A stretch of DNA of 14,530 nt from Erysipelotrichaceae bacterium (GCA_900754715.1 CAAEDX010000021.1:1-14530), one strand, 5' to 3'. Positions 1 through 7,633 are shown, counted from the first letter of the stretch. The notes: generated from the sequence alone by a model not told the origin. Numbers and translations are program-made.

Positions 1-1233
1 GCCATCATACGGACGGTCTTGCTCGATGGCCTCCAGGATCTCCGTGAGCTCATCGCCCAAGAACATGGAAATGATGGCCGGCGGCGCCTCATTGGCGCCC
101 AGACGATGATCGTTTCCAGCCGTTGCCACGCTGAGACGGAGCAGGTCCTGATGCTCATCGACCGCCTTGATGACCGCACACAGGAACAATAAGAACTGCG
201 CGTTCTCATACGGCGTTTCGCCCGGCTCCAGCAAGTTCACGCCAGTGTCAGTGGAAATGGACCAGTTGTTGTGTTTGCCGCTGCCGTTGATGCCTTCAAA
301 AGGTTTCTCATGCAGCAGCGCCACCATGCCATGCTTCTTGGCAATGCGCTGGATCAGCTCCATCATCAGCTGGTTGTGATCGGTGGCGATGTTGGTCGTC
401 GTGAACACCGGCGCCAGCTCATGCTGAGCCGGAGCGACCTCATTATGTTCGGTCTTGGCGCTGACGCCCAGCTTCCACAGCTCTTCGTTCAGCTCATTCA
501 TGAACTCCTGCACACGGGTCTTGATGGTGCCGAAATAATGGTCTTCCATCTCCTGCCCCTTCGGAGAAGGCGCGCCAAACAGCGTGCGTCCGGTATAGAT
601 CAGATCTTTGCGCTGTTCATAGTATTCTTTGTCTACCAGGAAATATTCCTGCTCGCAGCCGACGGTCGTGCGCAAGGTATGCACATCTTCGTTGCCAAAC
701 AGTTTCAGGATGCGCAGGCCCTGGCGGTTGATGGCCTCCATGCTGCGCAGCAGCGGCGTCTTCTTGTCCAGCGCGTGGCCGGAATAAGAACAGAATGCCG
801 TCGGGATGCAGAGCACATTGTTTTTGATGAACGCATAAGAAGTCGGGTCCCAGGCCGTATAGCCGCGGGCCTCAAACGTCGCGCGCAGACCGCCATTCGG
901 GAAAGAAGACGCGTCCGGTTCACCACGGACCAGTTCTTTGCCGGAAAACTCCATCATGACCTTGCCATGACCATCCGGTACGATGAAGCTGTCGTGTTTT
1001 TCTGCCGTAACGCCGGTCAACGGCTGGAACCAGTGTGTGAAGTGGGTCGCGCCTTTCTCCAGCGCCCACTCCTTCATCGCGTTGGCGACCGCATTGGCGA
1101 TCTTGGGATTCAGGCTTCTGCCATCACGGATGGTCTTCTGCAGCTCTTTAAATGTGTCTTTGGCCAGACGCTCACGCATCTGCTCTTCGTCGAATACCAT
1201 GGATCCAAACAGTTCGCTAACTCGTGTCTTCAT
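1..1233 (-). CDS. glnN: Glutamine synthetase type III, N-terminal 411 residues (gene runs off the left edge)
   Basis: This enzyme makes glutamine from glutamate, ammonium and ATP in the cytoplasm. I translated the frame by hand: it stays open from the ATG to base 1, giving 411 residues of a family that is usually about 700, so the C-terminal 40% lies outside the window. GS-III hallmarks are visible: [14 protein letters not shown] (61-74), TAEKHDSF (76-83), [13 protein letters not shown] (152-164), a GCEQEYF acidic motif (192-198), [15 protein letters not shown] (263-277), [10 protein letters not shown] (316-325) and [15 protein letters not shown] (372-386). The start is supported by AAGGAG at 1244-1249. 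The gene has its own near-consensus promoter and a leader terminator, so it seems separately regulated from purF behind it. GS-III forms dodecamers and is not adenylylated (family knowledge). The identity is very secure. Confidence 0.96.
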   Translation of the reverse strand, partial: MKTRVSELFGSMVFDEEQMRERLAKDTFKELQKTIRDGRSLNPKIANAVANAMKEWALEKGATHFTHWFQPLTGVTAEKHDSFIVPDGHGKVMMEFSGKELVRGEPDASSFPNGGLRATFEARGYTAWDPTSYAFIKNNVLCIPTAFCSYSGHALDKKTPLLRSMEAINRQGLRILKLFGNEDVHTLRTTVGCEQEYFLVDKEYYEQRKDLIYTGRTLFGAPSPKGQEMEDHYFGTIKTRVQEFMNELNEELWKLGVSAKTEHNEVAPAQHELAPVFTTTNIATDHNQLMMELIQRIAKKHGMVALLHEKPFEGINGSGKHNNWSISTDTGVNLLEPGETPYENAQFLLFLCAVIKAVDEHQDLLRLSVATAGNDHRLGANEAPPAIISMFLGDELTEILEAIEQDRPYDG

Positions 1234-1256
1234 AGATTTCACTCTCCTTGATCAAT

Positions 1257-1311
1257 AAAAAACGGCAGAGACGGACACGTACCCTAGAGTACACGACGCC
1301 TTTGCCGTTTT
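1257..1311 (-). terminator. Intrinsic terminator (attenuator) in the glnN leader
   Basis: Read on the minus strand, AAAACGGCA (1311-1303) pairs perfectly with TGCCGTTTT (1267-1259), followed by a run of six T in total (1262-1257). The interior can continue as GGCG/CGTC and CGTGTAC/GTACGTG around a TCTAGG loop, giving a long imperfect hairpin. It lies after the promoter and only about 8 bases before the glnN ribosome binding site, so it would stop transcription before the gene unless it is prevented from forming. A terminator of upstream purF is unlikely to be its job, because the glnN promoter lies between them. Confidence 0.82.
1293..1308 (-). promoter_or_regulatory. Candidate ANTAR-type antiterminator hairpin in the glnN leader
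   Basis: On the minus strand ACGGC (1308-1304) pairs with GUCGU (1297-1293), including one G-U pair, around the hexaloop AAAGGC (1303-1298). The loop has A at position 1 and G at position 4, the two bases reported as required in ANTAR target RNAs. The left arm and first loop base are part of the 5' arm of the leader terminator, so the two structures exclude each other. The same closing pairs and loop pattern, GC-[AAnGGC]-GU, recur in the glnA leader at 2975-2984. The second, upstream hairpin of the classical two-hairpin ANTAR motif is not obvious here. Confidence 0.6.
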
Positions 1312-1380
1312 CATGTGTGCTGTGGAAGAAATTCCCTCGCGCAGAGCGGAAGTGAACATCTCTCCCGTTTTATGTTTCGT

Positions 1381-1409
1381 ATTATGCGGTATTTTTCACA
1401 AATTGTCAA
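1381..1409 (-). promoter_or_regulatory. Promoter of glnN
   Basis: On the minus strand a perfect TTGACA (1409-1404) is followed after 17 bases by CATAAT (1386-1381), which has 5 of 6 consensus bases. The predicted start near 1374 gives a leader of about 140 bases containing the attenuator. Confidence 0.82.
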
Positions 1410-1424
1410 GCATTTTCTGTAAAT

Positions 1425-1444
1425 AATTTCAAGATGATGAAACT
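1425..1444 (-). terminator. Weak hairpin after purF, possible terminator
   Basis: Starting 5 bases after the purF stop, TTTCA and TGAAA pair around a six-base loop, with two further weak pairs (A-T and G-T), followed by ATTT. It has few G-C pairs and a poor T-run, so purF transcripts may read through towards the glnN leader. Confidence 0.3.
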
Positions 1445-1448
1445 TCTT

Positions 1449-2825
1449 TCACTTTTCCAATTCTCTCCGGTAGTCATACAGCTCGGTAACATAGCTGCCA
1501 TCGAAGCAAGCTGTGCACAGACCGCAGCCAGCTGCCTCTTGCAGATCTTCAAGCGTCAGAAAGCGAAGCGAATCGGCCTGGATATAGCGGCAGAGCTCTG
1601 CTTCATCCATGCGCGCGCCGATCAGCTCGGCCTTGGTCGACGTATCTACGCCATAGAAACAAGGGAAGCGGATCATCGGCGAAGCGATGCGCATATGCAC
1701 TTCCAATGCGCCGGCTTCCCGCAGCAGCTGCACGATGCGCCTTGAGGTCGTGCCGCGCACGATGGAATCATCGATGACGACGATGCGTCTGCCTTTGACG
1801 ATGCTGTGGATGGCAGAAAGCTTCATGCGCACGCCGCGATCACGCAGCTCCTGCGTCGGCTGGATGAAGGTTCGCGCCACATAGCGGTTCTTGATGAGCC
1901 CCATCTCATAGGGCAGCCCGCTGGCTTCCGCATAGCCGCTGGCCGCGCTGATCGAGGAATCCGGCACGCCGATGACGATATCGGCCTGCAGATCACGGTC
2001 CTGTCTTGCCAGCAAGGCCCCGCTCTTCTTGCGAAACAGATGCACGTTCACCTTGTCCAGCGTGCTGTCCGGCCGGGAAAAATAAATATACTCCATCGCG
2101 CACATGTGCTGACACACGTCCTCTGTATAACGGAAGTGATCTACGCGGTCATGCTGAAAGCGCACGATCTCGCCTGGTTCGATGTCGACGATGTCCTGAC
2201 CGCCGATGACATCGCTGGTGCATGTCTCTGAGCTGACACAATAGCCGTTTTGCACTTTCGCATAAGAAAGCGGACGCAGCCCCCAGCGGTCTCTGACAGC
2301 ATATAAAGCATCTTCGCTCATCACCAGGAAGGCAAACGCGCCCTCCAGCTGCTGCGCTGTCTTCGTGATCTTTTCCAGCAGGGTGCCCGGGCTGCGGCGG
2401 ATCAGATGCAGGATGATCTCGCTGTCGCTGGTGCCCTGGAAGATGCTGCCGGCATCCTCCATCTCATTGCGCAGCCGAATGGCATTGACGATCTGACCAT
2501 TGTGGGCCATTGCCAAGGTCCCGCTGTGTGAGACCGAAAGCAGCGGCTGCACATTTTCCATCGTATTGCCGCCTGCTGTGGAATAGCGCACATGTCCCAC
2601 GGCGATATTGCCGGGCAGCTCATTCAGGTTCTCCCGAGTGAATACCTCGGAGATCAGCCCTCTTCCTTTCTGGCTCTTCACCCTGAGCCCGTCACTGACC
2701 GCTATGCCGCAGCCTTCCTGCCCGCGGTGCTGCAGCGCGTGCAATCCATAATATGAAAGCTCTGCAGCGTGTTCCACATGGTATACGCCGAACACTCCGC
2801 ATTCCTCATGCAGTTCATCAAACAT
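1449..2825 (-). CDS. purF: Amidophosphoribosyltransferase (glutamine-PRPP amidotransferase)
   Basis: It catalyses the first committed step of purine synthesis, turning PRPP and glutamine into phosphoribosylamine. The 458-residue protein has an N-terminal Ntn glutaminase domain whose catalytic Cys would be C9 (in EECGVFG) after removal of an eight-residue propeptide, as known for Bacillus PurF. Further motifs are LQHRGQEG (31-38) and AHNGQIVN (107-114). The C-terminal phosphoribosyltransferase domain has the PRPP loop VVIDDSIVRGTTSRR (349-363). Likely 4Fe-4S cysteines are C242, C389, C437 and C440, so this is the oxygen-sensitive Bacillus-type enzyme. I chose the ATG at 2825, preceded by AAGGAAGG. 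An in-frame ATG seven codons upstream has no ribosome binding site. It is transcribed divergently from the glnA operon and uses the glutamine made by its neighbours. Confidence 0.96.
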   Translation of the reverse strand: MFDELHEECGVFGVYHVEHAAELSYYGLHALQHRGQEGCGIAVSDGLRVKSQKGRGLISEVFTRENLNELPGNIAVGHVRYSTAGGNTMENVQPLLSVSHSGTLAMAHNGQIVNAIRLRNEMEDAGSIFQGTSDSEIILHLIRRSPGTLLEKITKTAQQLEGAFAFLVMSEDALYAVRDRWGLRPLSYAKVQNGYCVSSETCTSDVIGGQDIVDIEPGEIVRFQHDRVDHFRYTEDVCQHMCAMEYIYFSRPDSTLDKVNVHLFRKKSGALLARQDRDLQADIVIGVPDSSISAASGYAEASGLPYEMGLIKNRYVARTFIQPTQELRDRGVRMKLSAIHSIVKGRRIVVIDDSIVRGTTSRRIVQLLREAGALEVHMRIASPMIRFPCFYGVDTSTKAELIGARMDEAELCRYIQADSLRFLTLEDLQEAAGCGLCTACFDGSYVTELYDYRRELEK

Positions 2826-2858
2826 CGCGTGATCCCTTCCTTTCATTTTTATGGGAGA

Positions 2859-2888
2859 ATGTTACATCAGGAAAGTGCCCGCTGTCAA
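2859..2888 (-). promoter_or_regulatory. Promoter of purF
   Basis: On the minus strand a perfect TTGACA (2888-2883) is followed after 18 bases by TAACAT (2864-2859). The leader is only about 27 bases and shows no terminator. The -35 boxes of the purF and glnA promoters are back to back, 30 bases apart (2889-2918), which leaves room for a shared operator, though I see no clear one. Confidence 0.65.
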
Positions 2889-2918
2889 TCATGCATTTGC
2901 TGAATATGGCCTGGCGCA

Positions 2919-2947
2919 TTGACTTTTCGCTCATTTTCCGGTATAAA
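2919..2947 (+). promoter_or_regulatory. Promoter of the glnA-ANTAR-pyrG operon
   Basis: TTGACT (2919-2924) and TATAAA (2942-2947) are separated by exactly 17 bases, each with 5 of 6 consensus positions. Transcription should begin near 2954, giving a leader of about 100 bases that contains the hexaloop hairpin and terminator. Confidence 0.82.
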
Positions 2948-2967
2948 TATGTCGTTAATCAAGACTG

Positions 2968-2990
2968 CGAATGAGCAATGGCGTTCATCG
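2968..2990 (+). promoter_or_regulatory. Candidate ANTAR-type antiterminator hairpin in the glnA leader
   Basis: CGA-A-UGAGC (2968-2976) pairs with GUUCAUCG (2983-2990): eight pairs, one of them G-U, and one bulged A at 2971. The hexaloop is AAUGGC (2977-2982), with A at position 1 and G at position 4 as expected for ANTAR protein targets. The right arm is also the 5' arm of the leader terminator, so binding that stabilises this hairpin would allow transcription into glnA. The ANTAR protein gene lies in the same operon. A weak upstream partner hairpin may exist around 2954-2965 (loop AAUCAA), but it lacks G at position 4. Confidence 0.65.
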
Positions 2991-3037
2991 GGATAGGGGG
3001 GCAGTGTCCGCTTTTCTGATGGACGCTTTCATTTTTT
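2981..3037 (+). terminator. Intrinsic terminator (attenuator) in the glnA leader
   Basis: GCGTTCATC (2981-2989) pairs with GATGGACGC (3018-3026) over nine base pairs including one G-T, followed by TTTCATTTTTT (3027-3037). A shorter alternative stem, AGTGTCC (3003-3009) with GGACGCT (3021-3027), uses the same 3' arm. It ends five bases before the GGAAAGGAG ribosome binding site of glnA, so it is an attenuator. It cannot form together with the hexaloop hairpin at 2968-2990. Confidence 0.75.
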
Positions 3038-3055
3038 GCACGGAAAGGAGCCATT

Positions 3056-4264
3056 ATGCATTATTCTTATGAAGATGTGGAAACGTTCATCCAAGAAGAA
3101 AATGTCAAATTTATCCGTCTGGCATTCTTCGATGTCTTCGGCGTCCAAAAAAACATCTCGATCCTGCCGCAGGAGCTGAAACGCGCTTTCAGCGAAGGCA
3201 TCTCTTTCGACGCTAGCGCCATCGCCGGCTTCGGCGATACCGCAAAGAGCGACTTGTTCCTGAAGCCGGATCCATCCACCTTGGTCGTCCTGCCATGGCG
3301 GCCGATGGACGGACGCGTCGTCCGCATGTATTGCGACATCGTCTATCCAGATGGCACATTGTTTGAAAAAGACTGCCGTCTCATCCTGAAGCAGGCGGTA
3401 GCGGAAGCCGCAGCTGCCGGCATCCATGTCGATTTCGGCGCAGAGGTGGAGTTCTATCTGTTTCAAAACGATGAGCATGGCCAGCCTACCGACATTCCCT
3501 TTGACCGTGCCGGCTACATGGATGTGGCGCCCAAAGACCGCGGTGAGGACGTGCGCAGAGAGATCTGCTTCACCCTCATTGACATGGGCATCCAGCCCGA
3601 GGCCAGCCATCATGAAGAAGGCCCAGGCCAAAACGAGATCGACTTCCGTTACAGTGATGCCTTGAGCGCGGCCGATCAGACCTCCACGTTCAAATGGGTC
3701 GTGGAAATGGTCGCCATGGGCAACGGCCTGCACGCGGATTTCTCTCCCAAACCGCTGAGCGCAGAAGCCGGCAGCGGCATGCATGTGAACATGTCGGTGA
3801 CCAGTGACGATGGTCAGGACCATCAGGACGCCTTCATGGCCGGGATCCTCGCGCACATCCGGGAGATCACTTTGTTCCTCAACCCGCATACCGACAGTTA
3901 TCTGCGTCTGGGCGAGATGAAGGCACCGCGTTATATCAGCTGGTCCAGGGAAAACCGCTCGCAGCTCATCCGCATTCCCGCGATGAAAAACGGCCGCAAG
4001 CGCATCGAACTGCGTTCACCTGATCCCAGCGCCAATCCTTATCTGTGCTACGCCCTGCTCATCCATGCCGGGCTCGATGGCATTCGCAGCGGCCTGAAGC
4101 CGGCGCCGGCACTTGATGTCAACTTGTTTCAGGCTGAAGCGTCGCTCACCCGCAAGCTGGACAAACTGCCTCAGTCTCATCAGGAGGCCTGGGAGATGAC
4201 CGAGCGCAGTGATTTCGTCAAGCGCCTGCTTCCGGAATCCGTCATCAAAGCATACCGATACTAG
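3056..4264 (+). CDS. glnA: Glutamine synthetase type I family, short form
   Basis: The 402-residue protein has the GS-I fold in order. The N-terminal beta-grasp is at about 1-100. The metal ligand motif GAEVEF has E130 and E132, HHEEGPGQNE has E187 and E194, and GSGMHVN has H243. NRSQLIRIP (300-308) and RIELRSPDPSANPYL (316-330, E318) follow. All metal-binding residues are therefore kept. Two oddities stand out. The flap glutamate of the usual YEAP motif is a lysine here (MKAP, K289). The protein also stops about 40 residues short of the usual 444, lacking the EWDxF-type C-terminal tail that takes part in feedback regulation and GlnR/TnrA binding in Bacillus. The start follows GGAAAGGAG at 3042-3050. 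It is first in the operon with the ANTAR regulator and pyrG. Family membership is firm. True synthetase activity is likely but less certain because of K289. Confidence 0.88.
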   Translation: MHYSYEDVETFIQEENVKFIRLAFFDVFGVQKNISILPQELKRAFSEGISFDASAIAGFGDTAKSDLFLKPDPSTLVVLPWRPMDGRVVRMYCDIVYPDGTLFEKDCRLILKQAVAEAAAAGIHVDFGAEVEFYLFQNDEHGQPTDIPFDRAGYMDVAPKDRGEDVRREICFTLIDMGIQPEASHHEEGPGQNEIDFRYSDALSAADQTSTFKWVVEMVAMGNGLHADFSPKPLSAEAGSGMHVNMSVTSDDGQDHQDAFMAGILAHIREITLFLNPHTDSYLRLGEMKAPRYISWSRENRSQLIRIPAMKNGRKRIELRSPDPSANPYLCYALLIHAGLDGIRSGLKPAPALDVNLFQAEASLTRKLDKLPQSHQEAWEMTERSDFVKRLLPESVIKAYRY

Positions 4265-4283
4265 CGAAAAGGAGGGGAAGCGC

Positions 4284-4874
4284 ATGAGCACGCAGCCATG
4301 CATACTGGTGCTGTCAAACAGTGAGATACCCGCCGGGATCCTGCGGGAAATGCTTCCCAGGGATTCCTTTCCGTCTGTCCTCTTCGCCGCATCGATCACC
4401 TCGGCCCGGCGCATCCTGCTGGCTCGCGAAGTGGATCTGCTCGTCATCGATACGCCGCTGAAAAAAGAAAGCGCCCTGGGATTCGCCCAGGAGATCGCGC
4501 AGCGCAACGTGCCCGGACTGCTCATGCTGCTGGGCACTGAGCTGTATCATCAGCAGGCCGCCCGCCTGGAAGAAGCGGGCATCCCGGTCCTGCCCAAGCC
4601 GATCTCCAAAACGATGCTGCAGCAGAGCGTACGTCTGTTATGCACCGCGCAGCAAAGGATCTGCCGCGCCCAGCGCGAGACGATGGATCTGCAGCAGAAG
4701 ATGCAGCAAGTGCGGATCATCGCCAGCGCCAAGCGCCTCATGCAGGAACAGCTCGGCTGGGAAGAAGAACGCGCGCACCGCTATCTGCAAAAGCGTGCCA
4801 TGGATCAATGCTGCACCAAATACGAAGCGGCTCGCTATATCATTCAGAAACTGAAAAACGGAGGAACATTATGA
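4284..4874 (+). CDS. ANTAR-domain antiterminator, pseudo-receiver type (NitR-like)
   Basis: The 196-residue protein has a receiver-like N-terminal domain (about 5-120). The phosphoacceptor-equivalent D56 (in VIDTPL) and the conserved K105 (in LPKP) are present, but the usual acidic pair near the N-terminus is replaced by SNSE, so classical phosphorylation is doubtful. A coiled-coil stretch (about 120-145) leads into the ANTAR RNA-binding domain (about 145-190), with the typical [14 protein letters not shown] and YEAARYIIQ segments. ANTAR proteins bind hexaloop hairpins and prevent terminator formation. I chose the ATG at 4284 because AAAAGGAGG lies at 4267-4275. An in-frame upstream ATG at 4209 falls inside glnA. 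It lies 19 bases after glnA and overlaps pyrG by 4 bases. In clostridia, ANTAR regulators next to glutamine synthetase genes are known. The likely targets are the glnA and glnN leaders in this window. Confidence 0.9.
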   Translation: MSTQPCILVLSNSEIPAGILREMLPRDSFPSVLFAASITSARRILLAREVDLLVIDTPLKKESALGFAQEIAQRNVPGLLMLLGTELYHQQAARLEEAGIPVLPKPISKTMLQQSVRLLCTAQQRICRAQRETMDLQQKMQQVRIIASAKRLMQEQLGWEEERAHRYLQKRAMDQCCTKYEAARYIIQKLKNGGTL

Positions 4875-6502
4875 CAAAATATATTTTTGTGAGCGGAGGC
4901 GTCGTCTCCGGACTGGGCAAAGGCATCACGGCCGCTTCGCTGGGCCGGCTGCTGAAGGCGCGTGGGCTGAAAGTGGCTGCCCAGAAGCTCGACCCTTATA
5001 TCAATGTCGATCCCGGTACGATGAGCCCGTTTCAACACGGCGAAGTCTTCGTAACAGAAGACGGCGCTGAGACCGACCTGGACCTTGGCCATTATGAACG
5101 ATTCATCGACGAAAACCTGAATCAGTTTTCCAATCTGACCACCGGCAAAGTATATTGGAACATCCTCAACAAGGAACGCCGCGGCGAATTCCTCGGTGAG
5201 ACCGTACAGGTCATCCCGCACATCACCAATGAGATCAAATCGTTCATCTATCAGGTCGGCAAGAAGACCGACGCCGATATCGTCATCACCGAGATCGGCG
5301 GCACGACCGGCGATATCGAAAGCCAGCCGTTTCTTGAAGCGATCCGACAGATCGGGCTTGAGCAAGACCCGGATGATGTGCTTTACATCCACGTGACGCT
5401 GGTACCTTATCTCAGCGGCAGCTTTGAGCACAAATCAAAGCCGACGCAGCATTCGGTCAAAGAGCTGCAAGGCATGGGCATCCATCCCGATATCATCGTT
5501 TTGCGCTGCGACCGCGCGCTGGAGGAGTCGATCTTCAAGAAGATCGCGCTGTTCTGCAACGTCAAGGAAGACTGCGTCATCGAGAACCTGACCGTCCCTC
5601 AGCTGTATGAAGCGCCGCTCATGCTGGAAAAGCATCATTTCTCTGACATCGTCTGCCGGGAGCTGAAGCTGTCCACCGCACAGCCCGATATGGAAGAGTG
5701 GAACGAGATGCTCGAACGCATCCACAGCTGCCGCGAGCGCATCGTCATCGGCCTTGTCGGCAAGTACGTGCAGCTGCATGACGCTTATCTCTCGGTTGCT
5801 GAGGCACTGCGTCATGCCGGCTATGCGGCAAGCTGCAGCGTATCGATCGAATGGATCGATTCAGAAGAGCTCACCGAGACCAATGTCAGCGACAGACTGC
5901 GCGGCTGCGACGGCATCCTCGTTCCGGGCGGCTTTGGCGAGCGCGGCTGCGAGGGCATGCTGCTGGCAGCGAAATACTGCCGCGAGAACCGCAAGCCATA
6001 CCTTGGCATCTGCCTGGGCATGCAGATCGCCGTCATCGAATTTGCCCGTAATGTCTGCGGCTGGAAAGACGCCAATTCCCGTGAGTTCGATCCAGATTCC
6101 AACTACCGCGTCATCGATTTCCTGCCTGATCAAAACGATGAGATCCGCAAAGGCGGCACATTGCGCTTAGGCGCCTACCCCTGCCACATCAAGGAAGGCA
6201 CCCGCATGATGCAATGCTATGGCAAAAATGAGATTCACGAGCGTCACCGTCACCGCTATGAATTCAATAATGACTTCCGCGATCAATTGGAAACAGCCGG
6301 TCTGTGCATCAGCGGCACCTCCCCGGACGGACACATCGTAGAGACCGTGGAGATCAGCGATCACCCCTTCTACGTCGGCGTGCAGTTCCATCCGGAATTC
6401 AAGAGCCGTCCCAACCGTCCGCACCCCTTGTTCTGCGGGCTCATCAACGCATCGATGCAGGCAGAACATGAGCAAGAAAGCGATAACGAAAAGCGAGGAT
6501 GA
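4871..6502 (+). CDS. pyrG: CTP synthase (glutamine-hydrolysing)
   Basis: It aminates UTP to CTP using ATP and ammonia from glutamine. The 543-residue protein has normal family length. The synthetase domain begins [18 protein letters not shown], with the P-loop-like GLGKG (14-18), [14 protein letters not shown] (40-53) and [11 protein letters not shown] (141-151). The class I glutamine amidotransferase domain has GICLGMQ with nucleophile C381 and GVQFHPEF with H507 and E509. The start codon ATG overlaps the stop of the ANTAR gene as ATGA (4871-4874), and GGAGGA at 4860-4865 serves as ribosome binding site, so translation is probably coupled. The open frame extends upstream to 4640, but that part lies inside the ANTAR gene. 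As a glutamine consumer under the glnA leader, its level may follow nitrogen status. Confidence 0.97.
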   Translation: MTKYIFVSGGVVSGLGKGITAASLGRLLKARGLKVAAQKLDPYINVDPGTMSPFQHGEVFVTEDGAETDLDLGHYERFIDENLNQFSNLTTGKVYWNILNKERRGEFLGETVQVIPHITNEIKSFIYQVGKKTDADIVITEIGGTTGDIESQPFLEAIRQIGLEQDPDDVLYIHVTLVPYLSGSFEHKSKPTQHSVKELQGMGIHPDIIVLRCDRALEESIFKKIALFCNVKEDCVIENLTVPQLYEAPLMLEKHHFSDIVCRELKLSTAQPDMEEWNEMLERIHSCRERIVIGLVGKYVQLHDAYLSVAEALRHAGYAASCSVSIEWIDSEELTETNVSDRLRGCDGILVPGGFGERGCEGMLLAAKYCRENRKPYLGICLGMQIAVIEFARNVCGWKDANSREFDPDSNYRVIDFLPDQNDEIRKGGTLRLGAYPCHIKEGTRMMQCYGKNEIHERHRHRYEFNNDFRDQLETAGLCISGTSPDGHIVETVEISDHPFYVGVQFHPEFKSRPNRPHPLFCGLINASMQAEHEQESDNEKRG

Positions 6503-6517
6503 TTCCCCGCTTTTTTT
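6490..6517. terminator. Bidirectional terminator between pyrG and the RNase III-like gene
   Basis: AAAGCG-A-GG (6490-6498) pairs with CC-C-CGCTTT (6505-6513), with one A-C mismatch and a six-base loop, followed by T to 6517. The hairpin starts inside the last codons of pyrG and covers its stop. On the minus strand the same stem ends in TTTTCG and lies directly behind the stop of the convergent RNase III-like gene. Its core is nearly identical to the terminator at 7914-7938. Confidence 0.85.
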
Positions 6518-7620
6518 CAGCTTTCGCTCAATACACGCTTTAATGCCGCAAAAGCCGCATCTTTCTTCGCTTCCTTCTTCTTGGAAGAGATTCCTTTTGT
6601 TTTCCAATCATGATCAGGAATGATACAAGTGCATTCCCATATTGGATTGCCGTTTTCGTCGTATGTTTCTTCAAAAAAATATTCGGGAAAATCAAAATAA
6701 CCACGCCGCACCAAAATTTCCAGCTGGTTGATCGATTCTGACCTGTTTGGATCATCAATTTCATCTTTGATAGTAGGAAGAAGACCATGTTCCTTCAGAT
6801 ATGCATAAATTCCCGCACAAGCCCGATGACGCGCATCACTTTTGGAATAACCACAAGCGCAAAACAATGGTAAGCTTTTATCTCTGAGATTGACCATGCA
6901 ATAAAAGTCAGGTGCGATATGAATACCGTCATGCATTCTATAATCTTGATCTGAAAAAGGGAGAATGATTCCTGGAAAACCAGTATACCAAAGATATTGA
7001 ACAGATTTTCCCGGCCCTTCATAGTGATACAATGGCATGCTCTCGTTTTTCCATAAGCACCACTGCTGTACCTCATTGACATAGTTGGTTTCTTCATCAG
7101 AAAAATCGCTCAATGTATCTCCAAGCATGATCTTCACTGCATCTTCAATCCGATCGAAGTTCCATTGCGAATCCAGTGTGACTGCGCCTACGATTGCTTC
7201 AAACAGATCTTCTTTGACTGAATCCTGTTTCCAGATTTGCTGCTGAACATCGCTTTCTCCCATGATCAAAAATTCTTCCAGCTCAAGCTTTTCAATGCAT
7301 TTGGCCAAGTTTTTCCGACAAACAAGAGATTGTTTGATCTTGCTCAGTTCCGATTCATCATATGCACAATGAAACTCGTCATAATCATCATCCGCATCAA
7401 AATCTTCATATTCGCGCGCAAATCCGCCATATGTATCCGCTAGATACTTCACGACCACGATATCGAGGGCTCTGTCTCCGATAAACTCTAAGACTTCATT
7501 ATCTTCCCCGCCATTTTCCTGGCTGTAAGAACGTCTGACAAATGCTTGTTGCAGCAAGTCAAGATTTTTGAATTGATAGCCGATCTGATCTTGAATGAAT
7601 GTAAACTCTTCTTTTTCCAT
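6517..7620 (-). CDS. Divergent RNase III with two dsRNA-binding domains
   Basis: The 367-residue protein starts with a class I RNase III domain (about 5-170). The signature NEVLEFIGDRALD carries E42, E45 and D49, and EDLFEAIVGA carries D138 and E141. All catalytic and metal-binding acids are therefore kept. An acidic stretch (about 70-90, EDFDADDDYDEF) is inserted where ordinary enzymes have a short loop. A first dsRNA-binding-like domain (about 178-278) contains an insertion of about 30 residues and ends SKSDARHRACAGIYAYL. A second one (about 293-364) has the lysine-rich helix SSKKKEAKKDAAFAAL. The usual housekeeping Rnc is about 230 residues with one such domain, so this is probably an accessory enzyme. 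The ATG follows AAAGGAG. Base use is AT-richer than both neighbours, which suggests acquisition. The substrate is unknown, but double-stranded RNA processing is the expected activity. Confidence 0.85.
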   Translation of the reverse strand: MEKEEFTFIQDQIGYQFKNLDLLQQAFVRRSYSQENGGEDNEVLEFIGDRALDIVVVKYLADTYGGFAREYEDFDADDDYDEFHCAYDESELSKIKQSLVCRKNLAKCIEKLELEEFLIMGESDVQQQIWKQDSVKEDLFEAIVGAVTLDSQWNFDRIEDAVKIMLGDTLSDFSDEETNYVNEVQQWCLWKNESMPLYHYEGPGKSVQYLWYTGFPGIILPFSDQDYRMHDGIHIAPDFYCMVNLRDKSLPLFCACGYSKSDARHRACAGIYAYLKEHGLLPTIKDEIDDPNRSESINQLEILVRRGYFDFPEYFFEETYDENGNPIWECTCIIPDHDWKTKGISSKKKEAKKDAAFAALKRVLSES

Positions 7621-7633
7621 GATTTAGCTCCTT

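Noticed and set aside
271..1251. 326-codon plus-strand open frame opposite glnN
   Set aside because: The opposite strand encodes an unmistakable GS-III. The plus frame is low-complexity and histidine/arginine-rich, typical of antisense translation.
1309..1374. A second A1/G4 hexaloop hairpin (P1) in the glnN leader
   Set aside because: Candidate loops such as ACAGCA and AGGGAA have no complementary flanks. Only the terminator-proximal hairpin is convincing.
1234..1374. T-box or known riboswitch in the glnN leader
   Set aside because: No T-box sequence or specifier stem, and no riboswitch core that I recognise. The hexaloop-terminator overlap explains the leader better.
2753..2974. 73-codon plus-strand frame across the purF start
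   Set aside because: No ribosome binding site, overlaps the purF 5' end and both promoters, and no recognisable sequence.
3029..3889. 286-codon open frame on the minus strand opposite glnA
   Set aside because: It is a shadow of a well-supported glutamine synthetase frame with no ribosome binding site or family signature.
4209..4283. Upstream start of the ANTAR protein
   Set aside because: It lies inside the 3' end of glnA. The ATG at 4284 has AAAAGGAGG at the right distance.
4640..4870. N-terminal extension of pyrG
   Set aside because: This part overlaps the ANTAR gene in another frame. The canonical [10 protein letters not shown] start of CTP synthase is at 4871 with a good ribosome binding site.
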